From contig QEOQ01000092.1 in the NCBI GenBank assembly GCA_010279815.1, positions 1,104,065-1,168,064 on the forward strand: a stretch of 64,000 bases of DNA. The letters are read 5' to 3'. Positions 35,857-47,848 of the stretch are shown here, one piece after another. The notes under the pieces were generated by a model, which was not told the DNA's origin, searched no databases, and saw nothing but the letters and a program-made list of their open reading frames with translations. Position 1 is the first letter of the stretch, and each line of letters opens with the position of its first letter. The DNA comes from Brachionus plicatilis (lineage: Eukaryota; Rotifera; Eurotatoria; Ploima; Brachionidae). The translations under genes were made by a program, and so were the position numbers.

Positions 35857-38800
35857 ATGCTTATAAAGTTTGAGACAAAATCAGCCCGTGTCAAAGGCCT
35901 GTCGTTTCACCCGAAACGACCATGGGTACTTGCATCACTTCACAACGGCATAATCCAATTGTGGGACTACCGCATGTCAACCATGATCGACAAATTTGAC
36001 GAACATGACGGTCCAGTACGCGGCATCGCATTTCACAGCCAACAACCACTGTTCGTCTCAGGAGGTGACGACTACAAAATCAAAGTCTGGAACTACAAAC
36101 AAAGAAGATGCTTGTTTACCCTTCTCGGCCACTTGGACTACATACGCACCACATTTTTTCACCACGAATACCCATGGATTGTGAGTGCATCTGATGACCA
36201 AACCATTAGAATATGGAACTGGCAGTCCAGAAATTGTGTTAGTGTTTTGACTGGACACAACCATTATGTGATGTGTGCTCAGTTTCATCCGTCCGAAGAC
36301 TTCATTGTTTCTGCTTCTTTGGACCAGAGTGTGCGTGTGTGGGACATTTCTGGCTTGCGAAAAAAAAATGTTGCTCCTGGCCCCGAAGGATTTCATTCCC
36401 ATTTGCAGAGATCGACCGGAACACCAGATCTTTTTGGTCAGACAGACGCAGTGGTCAAGCATGTGTTGGAAGGACATGATCGTGGTGTCAATTGGGCGTC
36501 TTTTCATCCAACTCTGCCTCTTATTGTGAGCGCTGCTGACGACAGACAGGTCAAGTTATGGAGAATGAATGACACCAAGGCCTGGGAGGTAGACACATGT
36601 CGTGGTCACTACAACAATGTGTCTTGTGCCATTTTTCATCCAAAGCAGGAATTGATGCTGAGCAATTCCGAGGATAAATCAATTAGAGTTTGGGACATGT
36701 CAAAGCGAACGTGTCTGAACACATTCCGAAGGGACGATCGCTACTGGATCATCACTGGGCATCCTACTCTAAGTCTTTTTGCTGCTGGCCATGACAATGG
36801 TATGATCATATTCAAGCTTGAGCGCGAAAGACCAGCGTATGCAGTTTATGGAAATTTTCTTTTCTATGTTAAGGAGAAAACATTGAGAAGACTTGATTTT
36901 ACCAATTCAAAAGATATTGCTTTGATGACTCTTAGAAAGTAGAGAGTAAAAAATTTATCAAAATTTTATTATTTTTTATTTTTTTTTTAAGTACTGGAAG
37001 AGCTCCGTATTACAGTATGTCATATAATCCAGCTGAAAATGCCGTTCTTTTATCGAACCGCATAGCTGGAAATTTAGACAATTGTTCCTATGATATGTAC
37101 TTTGTTCCTAAAGAAAATGATTCATCAAGTCCCGATGGTAAATTGAAAAAATTTAATACATAACATTTAAAAAATATGATGATTTAATTTGTGTTTAGCG
37201 CCTGAGGGCCGAAGATCTGCCGGACTAACTGCTGTTTGGGTTGCCAGAAACCGTTTTGCTGTCTTGGATAAAAATCATACTGTAATTTTTTGAAAGGCCT
37301 TTATTTTTTTAAAATGTAAAAATCGTTTTTAATGCTTTAAAATGATGATATATAATTTATTTTTTAAGTTTCAAAAAATTTAGGGAATAGGTTTAAAATT
37401 AAAATTTATTAAAATTAAAATTAATTAATAATTTTAAAATTAAACTTTATTTAGTATAATTTTAGGGAATAGGTTTATGGGTTCCGGTGTGAAGCGCTGG
37501 TTAAGGGTTAGATTCATTTTTTTAAACATAAAACTAAAAGGCATTGTGAAATTTAATACAAAACTTCTAATGCAAATAAAGTTCACGAAATTCAAAACTT
37601 TAGTGCTATTTGAATTTCACATTTTTAACTTAAAATTCGTAATCTACGCCCTCGAAAACCCTATAAAAAATTTTTTTTGGGGAGGACTTAAAAAAAAAAA
37701 ATTTACACCCAGGGTTCCAAAAAAAGCAAACCCTTTAAAAAGTTGTTGTTCTTTAAGACTCAAAAAAGGAAAAAAATGTGTTTTTTCTGGTTTAAATCGT
37801 ATCTCTTCCGAGGGATCAATTATGAACCAACTTTTTTTTTTTTTTTTTTTAAATCAAGACAAAATTCTGAACAAATCTATGATTTAATTTTTTTACTTTA
37901 TTGCTTTATTTTTCCTAAAAAATCTCTTCAAATATGTGATTTTTAACAAATTTGTATATTAATATTCTATTGATATTTTTTTTCTAAATTTTAGTAAAAA
38001 CTTATCTAAGTATAGATAAAATTTCGTGAAAAATGCCTAAAAAATCAAAATTTAATCAATCTTGTGTTAATCTAATGAATCGGAAAATGAAGACTTTTTC
38101 CCAGAAGAAGAGATGGTGACCGTAGATAAATGGACGAAAACTCCTAAGTTACTAACACAAGATTGATTATATTTTGATTTTATAGGCATTTTTCACGAAA
38201 TTTTATTTATACTTAGGTAAGTTATAAAACTTTATAAAAAATTTTATAATTTTTGTTCTAGAAGTCAAAAACTTGTTCCATAAATGAAGCAAAGTGAAAC
38301 AACTGTTGTTTCGCCTTCTGCGAAAGCCTGCAAAATCTATACGAATTCTGCAAAATTGCACCCGATTTAAAAGCATTAAAAATAAAACGGAATTAATTTT
38401 CACAAATTTTGCAGACTTCCACAGCAGGTGAAACAAAAGTTGTTTCACTTTGTTTCATTTAATGAACAAGTTTTTGACATTTTGAACAAGAGTTATAAAT
38501 TTTTTCTATTTTTGTATTGAAAGTTTTGTATGAAATTTTACAATGGCATATTAAAAATAAATTATTATATCAATTTTTTTTTTGGCATTAAAAAAATTTT
38601 ACAGTGCTGTTACATATTACATAGTTCTGAGGTAAAATTAAGTAAATTTACCAATTTTTACTTGAAAATGATAAAATCAAAAAGGGCCACAAAAAGATCA
38701 TTTTTTTTGTTTTATATTAGAATTTTCAAAAAAAAAATAAAAAAAAATTATTTTGACTTTTCAAAGCATCAAAAAATATTTTACCAAATTTTGAGTAAAA

Positions 38801-41800
38801 TTTCGTAAAGAACTATTATTTTTTATTAAACTTTTTATTTCTTTTATTTCAATTTATTTCTTAGAATTAAAAGAAAATTAAAAAAAATAAAAATTAATTA
38901 ATTTTTAATTAAATTAAAAGCATTACTGTAATATATCATAAGAAATAGTGTCAATTTTGAAATAAAAAAATTTATTTTTTTTCAAAAGATTTTGATAAAA
39001 AATTTGAAAAATGAGACTACAAAAAAATTACAACTACCAAATTGTGAGGAAATATTTTATGCTGGCACTGGAAATTTATTGGTAAAAGAAGGTGATATGG
39101 TCACTCTTTATGATGTGCAGCAAAAACGAACCTTAGGCTCGGTTCGAATACCAAAAGCCAAGTACGTGGTATGGTCAAACGATATGTCTTACGTGGCCAT
39201 TTTAGCCAGACACCGTAAGTTTAATTACTTTTTATTTATTTTCAAACAGCTTCAAGCTAATAGATAGGTTTAAGCAAATTTTAAGAAGTTTTTCTCCTGG
39301 TTATGCTTAGTTTTAATTTCTATTTGAAGTGGTGTCAACACCAGAAAATCCAAAAATAGGTAAAAAAAGATCAAAAATATTTCTTTTTCTAAAAAACTGA
39401 AATCAATATTAAAAACAACAACTTTTTTAGCTTAGAGTAATTTTTTTTACGAGCCAAAAGTACAAAAATTAAACATCAATATGGCATAATTTGACTGTCT
39501 TTAAAAAAAATCAAAAATTTAATTTTAGGAGAAAATAATATTTTAAAAAGGATTTTATTTTACTTAAATATGTTGTAACTTTGTTTCGAAAAGCTATTTT
39601 TATTTATCATTTTAATTTTTTAAAAAAGAAAATATCTTTCCTCAGCTTGTAATGAATTTCGCATGGGTCGGCATAAAGTTTGTTTCGATTCAACATTTTT
39701 TCAAGTAATTTTTTCCATCTCATTTTCTGTGAAAAAATTGGAAAAAATAAGATGCATGTGAGAATAATTTATATCTTAGATCTAAAATAATTTAATTTAA
39801 TGGATTTTGGTTAAAAAAAGTACAGAAAGATTAAAATCTTAAGTTTATAAAAATTTTCTTTCATTTAAAAAGTAGTATCTTGACTGTAGCAAAATACAAA
39901 AACTTTAATTTTGATTTCTTTAATTTAATTAAATTTAATATTTTCGTATTTTTAATTTTTACCTAACCCCTTACTGACCACCAATTTTGTACGATTCACC
40001 CCCAACTAACTCCCATTATACTTAGATACTTGTATCATTATACTTGTAGAGAATTTCAAGAGCTATCAAAAAGTTTATCTTGTTTTTTTCCAGGAAGTAC
40101 AGATTTTAGGATATTTCAAAAATTTTCATACAAATTCAAGAGATTTAATTTTGATTTTAATATATGATATTTTTTGTCTTAAATATTTAATTTAGTAAAA
40201 GTATGATTAATTTAAATAAGGCGAAATTTTTATTTTTATTTTTACTTAATCTTTTCTCTTTTTGATTATCTAAATAACATGTTATTCAAAGATGAACTAT
40301 TCTTCCCGGTCTAGACACATCTTTGGAAAGCTCCAAGCTTTTGAAAATATAAAAAATTTCAATTTAAAAAAAAAATAAAAATTTTTTCAAAAGACTAATT
40401 TAATTTTCAAAGAGAACATAAAATTCCAAACTTAATGAAATGTTAAAGCTTCTAAAAATATTCGGCAAATTGAAGTTTCAGATCAAATTTTAAGATCAAA
40501 ACGATCATTTAAAATTTTAAAACTTAATTAATCTAATGATTTTAATAATTTTTAAGAAATAAATAATAAATATTACTAGACATGTTATGTCTAATAATGG
40601 TTCTTTATCAAATTAACATCAAAATGATTGATCTCTAATTTATTTAACAAAAACAATCAGTAATTTAAATAATTCAGATTTAGTTAATTCACAAATTCAA
40701 ATTTATAACTTTTATATCCATTCATTCAAACAAAATTATTTTCATTTTTCAACTTATAAATATAAGAGAAAATTAATAAAAGAAACATTATTTGAATTTG
40801 TGAATTAACTAAATCTGAATTATTTAAATTACTGATTGTTTTTGTTAAATAAATTAGAGATCAATCATTTTTATGTTAATTTGATAAAGAACCATTATTA
40901 GACACAACATGTCTAGTAATATTTATTATTTATTTCTTAAAGATTATTAAAATCATTAGATTAATTAAGTTTTAAAATTTTAAATGATCGTTTTGATCTT
41001 AAAATTTGATCTGAAACTTCAATTTGCCAAAATATCGTGAATTTGCCACAATTTAAGTAAAATATGGTGAATTCAAGGTATCGTGGCAGCACTGTATTTA
41101 ATAACTATTGGAATTGAATTTGCATTGTGAATATTGGTACAAAAATCAAAAAAAAATATTAAAAGTGCCAAAGCTTAAGTTCTGAAGGATCAAAACATGT
41201 TCTGTAAATTGTAGCAACTGATACATCCTTTGCACCACCAATAAACTGATTCTGCAAAATTCTGCATAATTCAGAACATTGAGAATTTTAGTACAAAAAC
41301 AAAAAAAAATATAAAATAAGCCAGAACTTTAATCTGGACCGACCTAAACATGTTCTGTAAATTGTGGCAGCTGATACATCCTTTGTACCACCACTTAAAG
41401 TTGAATTGAATTTTTAATATAATGTAATATCCCAAATTTACTATTTTCTGAGTTTTTCAGAATCAGTATATTGGTTATACAAAGGAGGTATCAGTTGCCA
41501 CAATTTACAGAACATGTTCTGCTCCTTCAGAACTTAAGCTTTAGCACTTTTAATATTTTATTTTTGATTTTTGTACCAAATTTCACAATGCCGAATTCAA
41601 TTAAATTTTGAAATAATCTCACATTTTTTTGCAAAGAAATTTTGATCTGTGACAAAAAATTGGAACAACTGTGTTCAATAAACGAGAACATCCGAGTCAA
41701 ATCAGGTTCCTGGGACGACAACAATGTTTTTGTGTACACTACCAGCAACCACATAAAATACGCTTTGATAAATGGGTAACACAATCAAAAAACTAAACAG

Positions 41801-44800
41801 GCTCTGTTCTTCCGGCCTTTTAATTTTAATTTTTAAGTGACCATGGCATTATTCGAACTCTGGACCTGCCAGTTTACATAACAAAAATAAGAGGCGACAT
41901 GGTCTACTGTTTGGACCGTGAAGAACGGCCGCGCATCATGAACATCGACTCGACAGAGTATAAATTTAAGCTAGCCTTGGTCAACAGAAGATATGACGAA
42001 GTGTTGCACATGGTGCGCAACGCGGTCCTCATTGGTCAAAGCATCATTTCCTATCTGCAAAAAAAAGGCTATCCAGAGGTGGCACTCCATTTTGTCAAGG
42101 ACGAAAAGACCAGATTTGGCCTAGCGCTCGAGTGTGGCAACATAGACATTGCTCTGGAGTCGGCAAGAGCCTTGGACGAGAAAAATTGCTGGGAAAAGTT
42201 GGCCGAAGCTGCGCTAATGCAAGGCAACCATCAAATAGTCGAAATGTGCTATCAGCGGACAAAAAATTTTGACAAGTTGTCATTTTTGTACCTGATCACT
42301 GGCAATTTGGAAAAGCTCAAAAAAATGATGAAAATAGCCGAGGTGAGAAAAGATGTAAATGGTCAATTTCAGACAGCTTTGTTTCTTGGTGATGTGCAGG
42401 AGAGAGTGAAAATACTGGAAAATTGTGGCCAAAAATCTTTGGCCTACTTGACTGCCAAAACTCACAATTTGGAAGAGGAAGCCGATCGTCTGGCTGAGCA
42501 AGCATTCGTGGACACAGCGCCACCCGAGACCATACCAGATGCAAGACTGCTCAAATCGCCAGCTCCAATATCTCAACAAGAGTCCAATTGGCCTTTGTTG
42601 AGCATTACCAAGGGATTTTTTGAAGGAAACATCACCGCCAGAAGCACTGCTGCCCCCAGTGCGCCAATTAACACCTTACAAACAGCCAATGTGGACATTA
42701 GCACTGCTGCCAAGACTTGGGACGAAGATGCTGACTTGGAATTGGATGAAGACGGACAAGTGGTCGACACACAAACCAAAGATGAGGAGGGCGAAGCAGG
42801 ATGGGACGTGGACGATGGCGAGCTAGAGATTCCAGCTGATCTCAATGTTACTGCAGTGGACAATTTGGCTGAAGAGGATTCAAGCGGATATTTTGTGCCA
42901 CCCACAAAAGGCTTCTCTCTGGCGCATCAATGGTGCAACAACTCAAAGCTTCCAGTTGATCATGTTTTGGCAGGATCTTTCGAAACAGCCATGCGTTTAC
43001 TGCACGACCAAGTTGGCATTGTGGACTTTGAACAATACAAGCAAATTTTTATGCAAACTTATGCCAGATCCAGGACTTGCTTCACCGCTCTGCCATCTCT
43101 GCCCCCTCTGTTTGCCTATCCACTGCGGTCACTCAATGTTCAAAATCAAAAGAATGTTCTGCCCGCTGTCGGCTTAAAGCTAAATGATTTGATTCAGCGT
43201 TTGCAAAAAGCCTATGATCTGACCACTAATGGAAAGTTCAGCGAGGCCATCGACACTTTTAGGTCTATTCTGTTGAGTGTGCCTTTGCTTGTGGTGGAAA
43301 ATAAACAGGAAATAGCCGAGGCTCAACAGTTAATTGAAGTTTGTCGAGAGTACTTGATTGGCCTACAAATGGAACTGCACAGAAAAGAGCTGCCTAAAGA
43401 AAGCATTGAAGACCAGAAGCGTGCATGCGAATTGGCAGCGTATTTTTCCCACTGTAACCTCCAGCCCATTCACAAAATTTTGACTCTACGTACCGCTTTG
43501 AATCTTTTTTTTAAACTTAAAAACTATAAAACTGCTATGGTATTCGCTCAGCGACTGCTCGAGCTAGGACCCAGTCCCGATGTTGGTCAACATGTATGTT
43601 CCATTTTTTTTATAAATTTTTTTTTTTCCCTATTAATTTTCTTTTAAAAATATTTTTTGCATTCCTTTTTTTTTAAACAAAATGGTTTGTTGAATTTAAA
43701 AATTTAATCCCAATTTCCTAATTTGAGGAATATTTAGAGTTAATTAAATTTAAGTCTTAGGTCGGAATTTTGAAAAAAAAAAAGTCCAAGTCCAGAATTT
43801 TTTGGCAAAGTAAAATCATCAATTGTCAATCAATCAACAATCAATTGATCAAATTTGAAAAAATGAAATTTGATCAAAAATTCTACTTTGCAAATTTTTT
43901 TTTAAAATATGCTAGATCAGGCTTCATATCAAAAAATTTATATACTCTTGGGTTGTCTAATTCAATATATTTGCCACATATCGGAATTTTTTTGCAATTT
44001 TAGGATAAATTTCTTCCTCAGTATTCAAAATTTTAAAGCCTTTTTTTTTGGAAAAAAAATAAAAAAGTCCAGACTTGGATTTGACTTGAGACTTGTGACT
44101 TTTAAACAACTCTGGGAATATTTAATAATTATTTATTTATTAAAAATATTATTCGGTATTCGCCGATGTAATAAAAACTAAAATTAAAGAGATAATATCA
44201 AAAACTGAAAATTAAATTAAATTAGAAATTATTAAAAATTTGTATGCAAAAAATTTATTTATTATTTAAAGAACTGTAAAGAAAAGTGAAAGTTTTTTTA
44301 TTTCTTTTATTTCAATTTAAATCAAAATTTAATTCTTTGAATTAAAAATTTACGGAATTCTATCTCAGAACCATGTGTCGTAGCAACACTGTAATACAGT
44401 ACAAAGCTAAAATAAGTTAACAGAAAATTAAACAAAAGCAGAAAATTAAAAATTAAACATGTTTGAACATACAGAAACATAAAAATATTATTTAAAAAGA
44501 TTATAGAAAACACTTGATAATCGAAAAAAAACTTTCGAATTGTATGTAATTCCAATTCTATTAACGATTCATCAATGAATATGCAATCTTCAAAAGTATC
44601 CTGTACAAAATAACAAAAATTTGCATAAAGATATCGTTTGATGGCATTTTTTCACTTACAATCTGGCAGTATTTTGATTTTAATTAATTTGTAATAACTT
44701 TGTTGTTTTCCTAGTTCATTTTATTCGCTTTGCTGCACGAGTAATTGTATCTTTCGATATTTTTTAGTGAAAAATGGATATAAAACTTAGTGCAACATTC

Positions 44801-47800
44801 AAAGTTGCATCAACTGTAAAAGTCTGCTAAATTTGCAGAGTTTAGCAGAAATTAAATTTCAATATAATCGAGCGTAGTGCATTTTGCAGAGACTTTGCAC
44901 ATCATTAGCAGACTTTTACAGTTGATGCAACTTTGAATGTTGCACTATTCTGTATTCACAGAATTAATTTTAAACTTTTTGAAAAAAAGTTAATTAATTT
45001 TTTTACAATTTTTACTGTTTGTTCTGAACTTCACAGAGCTTCTTAAATCAATGATTCGCCGCCAACATACCAAAAGAGCTTTTCATTTTTCTATTTATTT
45101 TTATTTTTTCAAGTTTCTTTTATTAATATTCTGGTAATAATTATTTACCTAATTTTTTTTTAATTACCAAATAAATTAAATCAATAAAAAATACAAGATG
45201 TTTGAAAATTTTTAAAACTCTATTCAAACATTTTGAAACATTCTGTTGACTTATTTCAACTTTGTACTGTATATCATAAAAAATAGTGGCAATTTTGAAA
45301 TAAGAAAATTTTAATTTATAAAGATTTTGATAAAAAATTTGAAAAATGAGACTACAAGTCAAGTCTAGTCAAAGACTTAAATTTTTTTAAAAAAAAAAAG
45401 TCCCAACCACATGAATTTTTTGACGATTCAGGTAGTTGTTGTGGCGGCCTGGTTTAAAGTCAAAGTCACTAAAATTAAAGTCCTAGTCATAACTTTGACT
45501 TCAAAGTTTAGTGTTAAAAAAAAAAAAAAAAATTAAAATCCCATTTTAAAAGATTGAGAGAAATAGATGAAATTAAGGCCATATAAAAATTTTACAAAGT
45601 GGGAACAAAGGAATAGAGATTTAGAAAAAATGGAAGCGATTGAATTTGAAAAAAAGAGCTAGGTTATATAATGAAAGGATGAGTTTTTTTAATTAAATAT
45701 ATTGTTTTTTTTATATATTCAAATAAAAAATTACTAATAAAGCTTGTAACAGGAAAAATGAAAAACATTTAAGAATAAGAAAATTAAAAAAGTATCTTTG
45801 TTACATTGTTTTTTCATTTAATTTACAAAAAAAAATAGATTTAATCTCACGGACCTTGGTTCATTTTTTTGCCGTAAACCCTTGCGCATAGGCGCAGCAG
45901 TTAATACCTAGCCCTGCCACTACCGCAATGCGGCTAATCCCAGTCATTTTATGTTAAAAAAATTAAAATTGAATAAAAAAGATTTTTCGCGCCTAAGACA
46001 GGATCCGGTAATTACCATGTGGTAAACTCAAGAATTTGTCGTTTTACCGCACCATAAACTGATTCATAACCGCGAAAAAAAAATTAAAATAAGCATTTAA
46101 ATGCCGTTATAGGTCGATTTTAATTTATTAAAGTTTCGAAACAACTGCATGCGGTAAAATTAAGTTTTTAAGGAAAAAAAAAACATTCTTTAAAAAAGAA
46201 AAAAATTTATTAAAAATTGGTTCAAAAAATTCGATTTTTAAATAAAAATTAAAATTTTAATTATTTCTAATTAATTTTCCATTCTCATCTCTGGGTAATG
46301 GTGGTCTACCTCTTGTTTTTTTTGAGACTTGAGATGGAGTTGACTCATTTTGTATATTATTTTCTTCAGTATCTTTAGTCGATAATTGTCTTGCTGTACC
46401 TGGTGCTGTTTAAACAAGAGGTAGACCACCATTACCCAGAGGTAACTAGATAAAATTAATGCCTCTAATTTCTGATTTTATCACTAATTTTACTTAAGGA
46501 TTTTTATTTTATTAATAAAACCTTGACAATTCTTATTCAATTTAATAATATTAATTAATTCCAAAATTTCAGATTAAGTTCAATTCACTTTAAAAAAAAT
46601 ATCTTTAAAAAAATTAAAAAAACCAATTTAATTGCATTCCATGCGATGGAATTTTGAAGATTTTGACCTCAAATAAATTAATTAACAAAATTAATAAATA
46701 GTGAAATTCTAATATTATTTTTTAAATAAAATAAATAAATTTTAGCTAGTCATTTATTGAGCTTGCATCTAAAATAACCATATGAACTTTTTATAGCTTG
46801 TGGTTAAATTAGTTCCGTATTTGGTTCATTTTGGTTCAAATCCAGCCTGGACAAAAAAATTTTTATTTATAACAATTGCTTTTCTTTTTCGCTTTATGGA
46901 AAAAAATATGGCATCATGGTGGCTAGTTTGTCATTGCATTTGCTTAGTAAATGTTGAAGATCATTTAATTCAGTATTTTAATGAAAATAATACCGTATTC
47001 CCTCGTTCGATTATGCTGCACTTCAAGCCAAGACATGCAGATTAAAACATCAATTAATAATATTTTAGCATTGGTGAGATGTACTTAAGTGCATGGCCCA
47101 AAAGCTGGTAGCTTAATTTATGGTGCAGCACAATCGAACGAATTTAGTTTCAATAATTTATTGTTCCAACTCAAGAAAAATAAATGTACAATTGAGTCAA
47201 ATTTATCATGCAATAGAAAATTAAACTAATTAATTAGAAATAATTTTTTGAACCTGCATTTTTAGGGATACAATTAGAAATTTAGATACAAAAAGAATAA
47301 ATTGCCATAATAAACATCAAAATACTGCAATAAAAAATGTTGAAAATTTTTCAAAAAATTAAATTTTAATTAAGAGATATTTTTTATTAAATAGGGTTAT
47401 TGCATATTATTGCTTTTTCATTTTTTCCATTCTAATTTTTTTTTTTTTTACTTTAAATTTTTATTTTTTCTTGACTTTTTTAATCTGAAGGAACTTTAAA
47501 CCAAAAAAATAAATAAATAATGTTATTTCAATTTTAGACACGCAAAATATTGGCAGCTTGTGAACGTTCGCCAACAAACGTTCATGAACTCAGATATGAT
47601 GAATACAATCCATTTGATATATGTGCGGCGTCATATGTGCCAATATACAGGTATATTTTGAGAGTAAATCCTGATTGATCAATGAATTGATTTTTTATTT
47701 TTTAAGGGGAAAACCAGTTGAGAAGTGTCCATTAAGTGGAGCATGTTATATGCCCGAATTCAAAGGTCAATTGTGTCGAGTGACCCAAGCAACTGAGATA

Positions 47801-47848
47801 GGCAAAGACACCATAGGATTGAGAATTAGTCCCATTCAGTTCAGATAA
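35857..47848 (+). CDS. COPA: Coatomer subunit alpha, alpha-COP (8 exons, 1228 aa)
   Basis: Core subunit of the COPI coat that returns cargo (KKXX proteins) from Golgi to ER. Exons: 35857-36938, 36992-37137, 37199-37281, 38989-39214, 41637-41775, 41838-43593, 47538-47650, 47707-47848. All are GT..AG and the summed length is exactly 1229 codons with stop; human COPA is 1224 aa. Residues 1 to about 300 hold the first WD40 propeller (for example [44 protein letters not shown]) that reads dilysine signals. A second propeller and a helical solenoid ([39 protein letters not shown]) follow. Then come an acidic linker ([24 protein letters not shown]) and the C-terminal epsilon-COP-binding domain ending [11 protein letters not shown]. 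The N-terminal 25 residues, known as xenin in vertebrates, are almost unchanged. Start context: acceptor TTTTAG 2 nt before the ATG. Confidence 0.97.
37999..38223. mobile_element. MITE with a coding-like centre
   Basis: Arms of about 70 nt (37999-38071 and 38148-38223) pair closely; ends AACTTATCTAAGTATAGATA and TATACTTAGGTAAGTT. The ~75-nt centre is more GC-rich and carries a 31-codon frame bounded by stops (38068 and 38164): [16 protein letters not shown] then [15 protein letters not shown]. It may be a captured gene or transposase fragment. Confidence 0.75.
38238..38507. mobile_element. MITE with GTCAAAAACTTGTTC arms
   Basis: Inverted arms of about 65-75 nt (38239-38303 and 38428-38505) share GTCAAAAACTTGTTC and GTGAAACAAMWGTTGTTTC blocks. 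It sits 14 nt after the previous element, in COPA intron 3. Non-coding. Confidence 0.8.
40461..41031. repeat. Foldback element with ~245-nt arms
   Basis: Left arm 40461 to about 40702, right arm about 40789-41031, nearly perfect inverted copies around an 86-nt loop. The outer word is TTYGGCAAATTGAAGTTTCA. There is no coding potential. The arms are very AT-rich, which distinguishes it from the GC-richer foldback at 20633. Confidence 0.9.
41122..41592. mobile_element. Nested GGCATTGTG MITE, copy 2
   Basis: Outer element ends GCATTGTGAATATTGGTAC (41122) and GTACCAAATTTCACAATGCC (41573-41592), as at 25879. Inside, at about 41277-41412, a second partial left half of the same family occurs (GAGAATTTTAGTACAAAAAC through ATGTTCTGTAAATTGTGGCAGC to CACCACTTAAAGTTG). 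One copy therefore inserted into another or was partly duplicated. Confidence 0.8.
43750..44115 (-). mobile_element. GACTT-rich MITE, copy B
   Basis: Inverted relative to 22161-22484. It shares the central block (for example GGGTTGTCTAATTCAATATA near 43953) and the end GACTTTTAAACAACTCTGG at about 44097-44115. Inside COPA intron 6. Confidence 0.75.
44789..44946. mobile_element. Palindromic MITE, 158 nt
   Basis: The first ~45 nt (AGTGCAACATTCAAAGTTGC, then ATCAACTGTAAAAGTCTGC) are an exact or near-exact inverted copy of the last ~45 nt. The centre includes CTGCTAAATTTGCAGAG. Non-coding, inside COPA intron 6. Confidence 0.85.
45265..45357 (+). repeat. Partial duplicate of COPA intron 3 end / exon 4 start
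   Basis: Matches 38924-39022: TACTGTATATCATAA... through ATAGTGKCAATTTTGAAATA to ATTTTGATAAAAAATTTGAA and AATGAGACTACAA. It therefore carries a displaced acceptor-side segment plus the first ~34 nt of exon 4. It is followed directly by GACTT repeats. No donor follows, so it is not a usable exon. Confidence 0.8.
46257..46409 (-). pseudogene. Fragment encoding an AT-hook tail
   Basis: Minus-strand frame of 50 codons ending in a stop: [20 protein letters not shown], then [30 protein letters not shown]. The KTRGRPPLP segment is a classical AT-hook (RGRP core). The piece is cut off upstream by a stop and by an inverted copy (46412-46441) of its own AT-hook codons (46290-46320). Probably a relic of a transposon protein or captured host fragment. 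Confidence 0.4.
46991..47142. mobile_element. Short TACCGTATTCCC-type element
   Basis: Begins TACCGTATTCCCTCGTTCG ATTATGCTGCAC; the inverted partner GTGCAGCACAATCGAACGAA lies at about 47123-47142. The terminal word is shared with the foldback at 20633. The 81-codon frame overlapping it (46800-47045) has no protein-like features. Confidence 0.65.

Larger units (their letters stand above)
37282..38988 (+). other. COPA intron 3 with two adjacent MITEs
   Basis: 1.7-kb GT..AG intron. Contains the inverted-repeat elements at 37999-38223 and 38238-38507 and a 17-nt direct repeat (TTTAGGGAATAGGTTTA at about 37380 and 37463). Open frames inside are lysine/phenylalanine-rich low-complexity and not genes. 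Confidence 0.85.
39215..41636 (+). other. COPA intron 4 with foldback and nested MITEs
   Basis: 2.4-kb GT..AG intron. Holds the long foldback at 40461-41031 and the nested GGCATTGTG MITE at 41122-41592, which ends only 44 nt before exon 5. Otherwise AT-rich. Confidence 0.85.
43594..47537 (+). other. COPA intron 6, repeat-filled
   Basis: 3.9-kb GT..AG intron. Holds the GACTT-rich MITE copy (43750-44115), a palindrome (44789-44946), a partial copy of COPA exon 4 (45265-45357), GACTT repeats (45350-45520), a GC-richer patch (45850-46080), an AT-hook frame (46257-46409), and a TACCGTATTCCC element (46991-47142). No complete gene. Confidence 0.85.

Noticed and set aside
36058..36529. Frames on both strands inside COPA exon 1 (up to 149 codons)
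   Set aside because: Shadows of a highly conserved coding exon; WD40 translation accounts for the sequence.
37477..37887. 136-codon plus-strand frame
   Set aside because: Lies in COPA intron 3, is Lys/Phe-rich low complexity with a poly-T run, and has no domain.
38530..38808. 92-codon plus-strand frame
   Set aside because: A/T-biased Lys/Phe/Ile string within COPA intron 3, as expected by chance in such DNA.
42280..43177. Frames of 68-110 codons on both strands within COPA exon 6
   Set aside because: Shadow frames of the alpha-COP solenoid and acidic linker.
22299..44181. About 36 codons (LDQASxQKxYILLGCL...) open in both GACTT-rich MITE copies
   Set aside because: Differences between the copies are mostly amino-acid-changing (about 5 of 8), so there is no sign of selection; the open frame looks accidental.
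46800..47045. 81-codon plus-strand frame in COPA intron 6
   Set aside because: Its end runs into the TACCGTATTCCC element, there is no splice support or domain, and it lies inside a confirmed intron.
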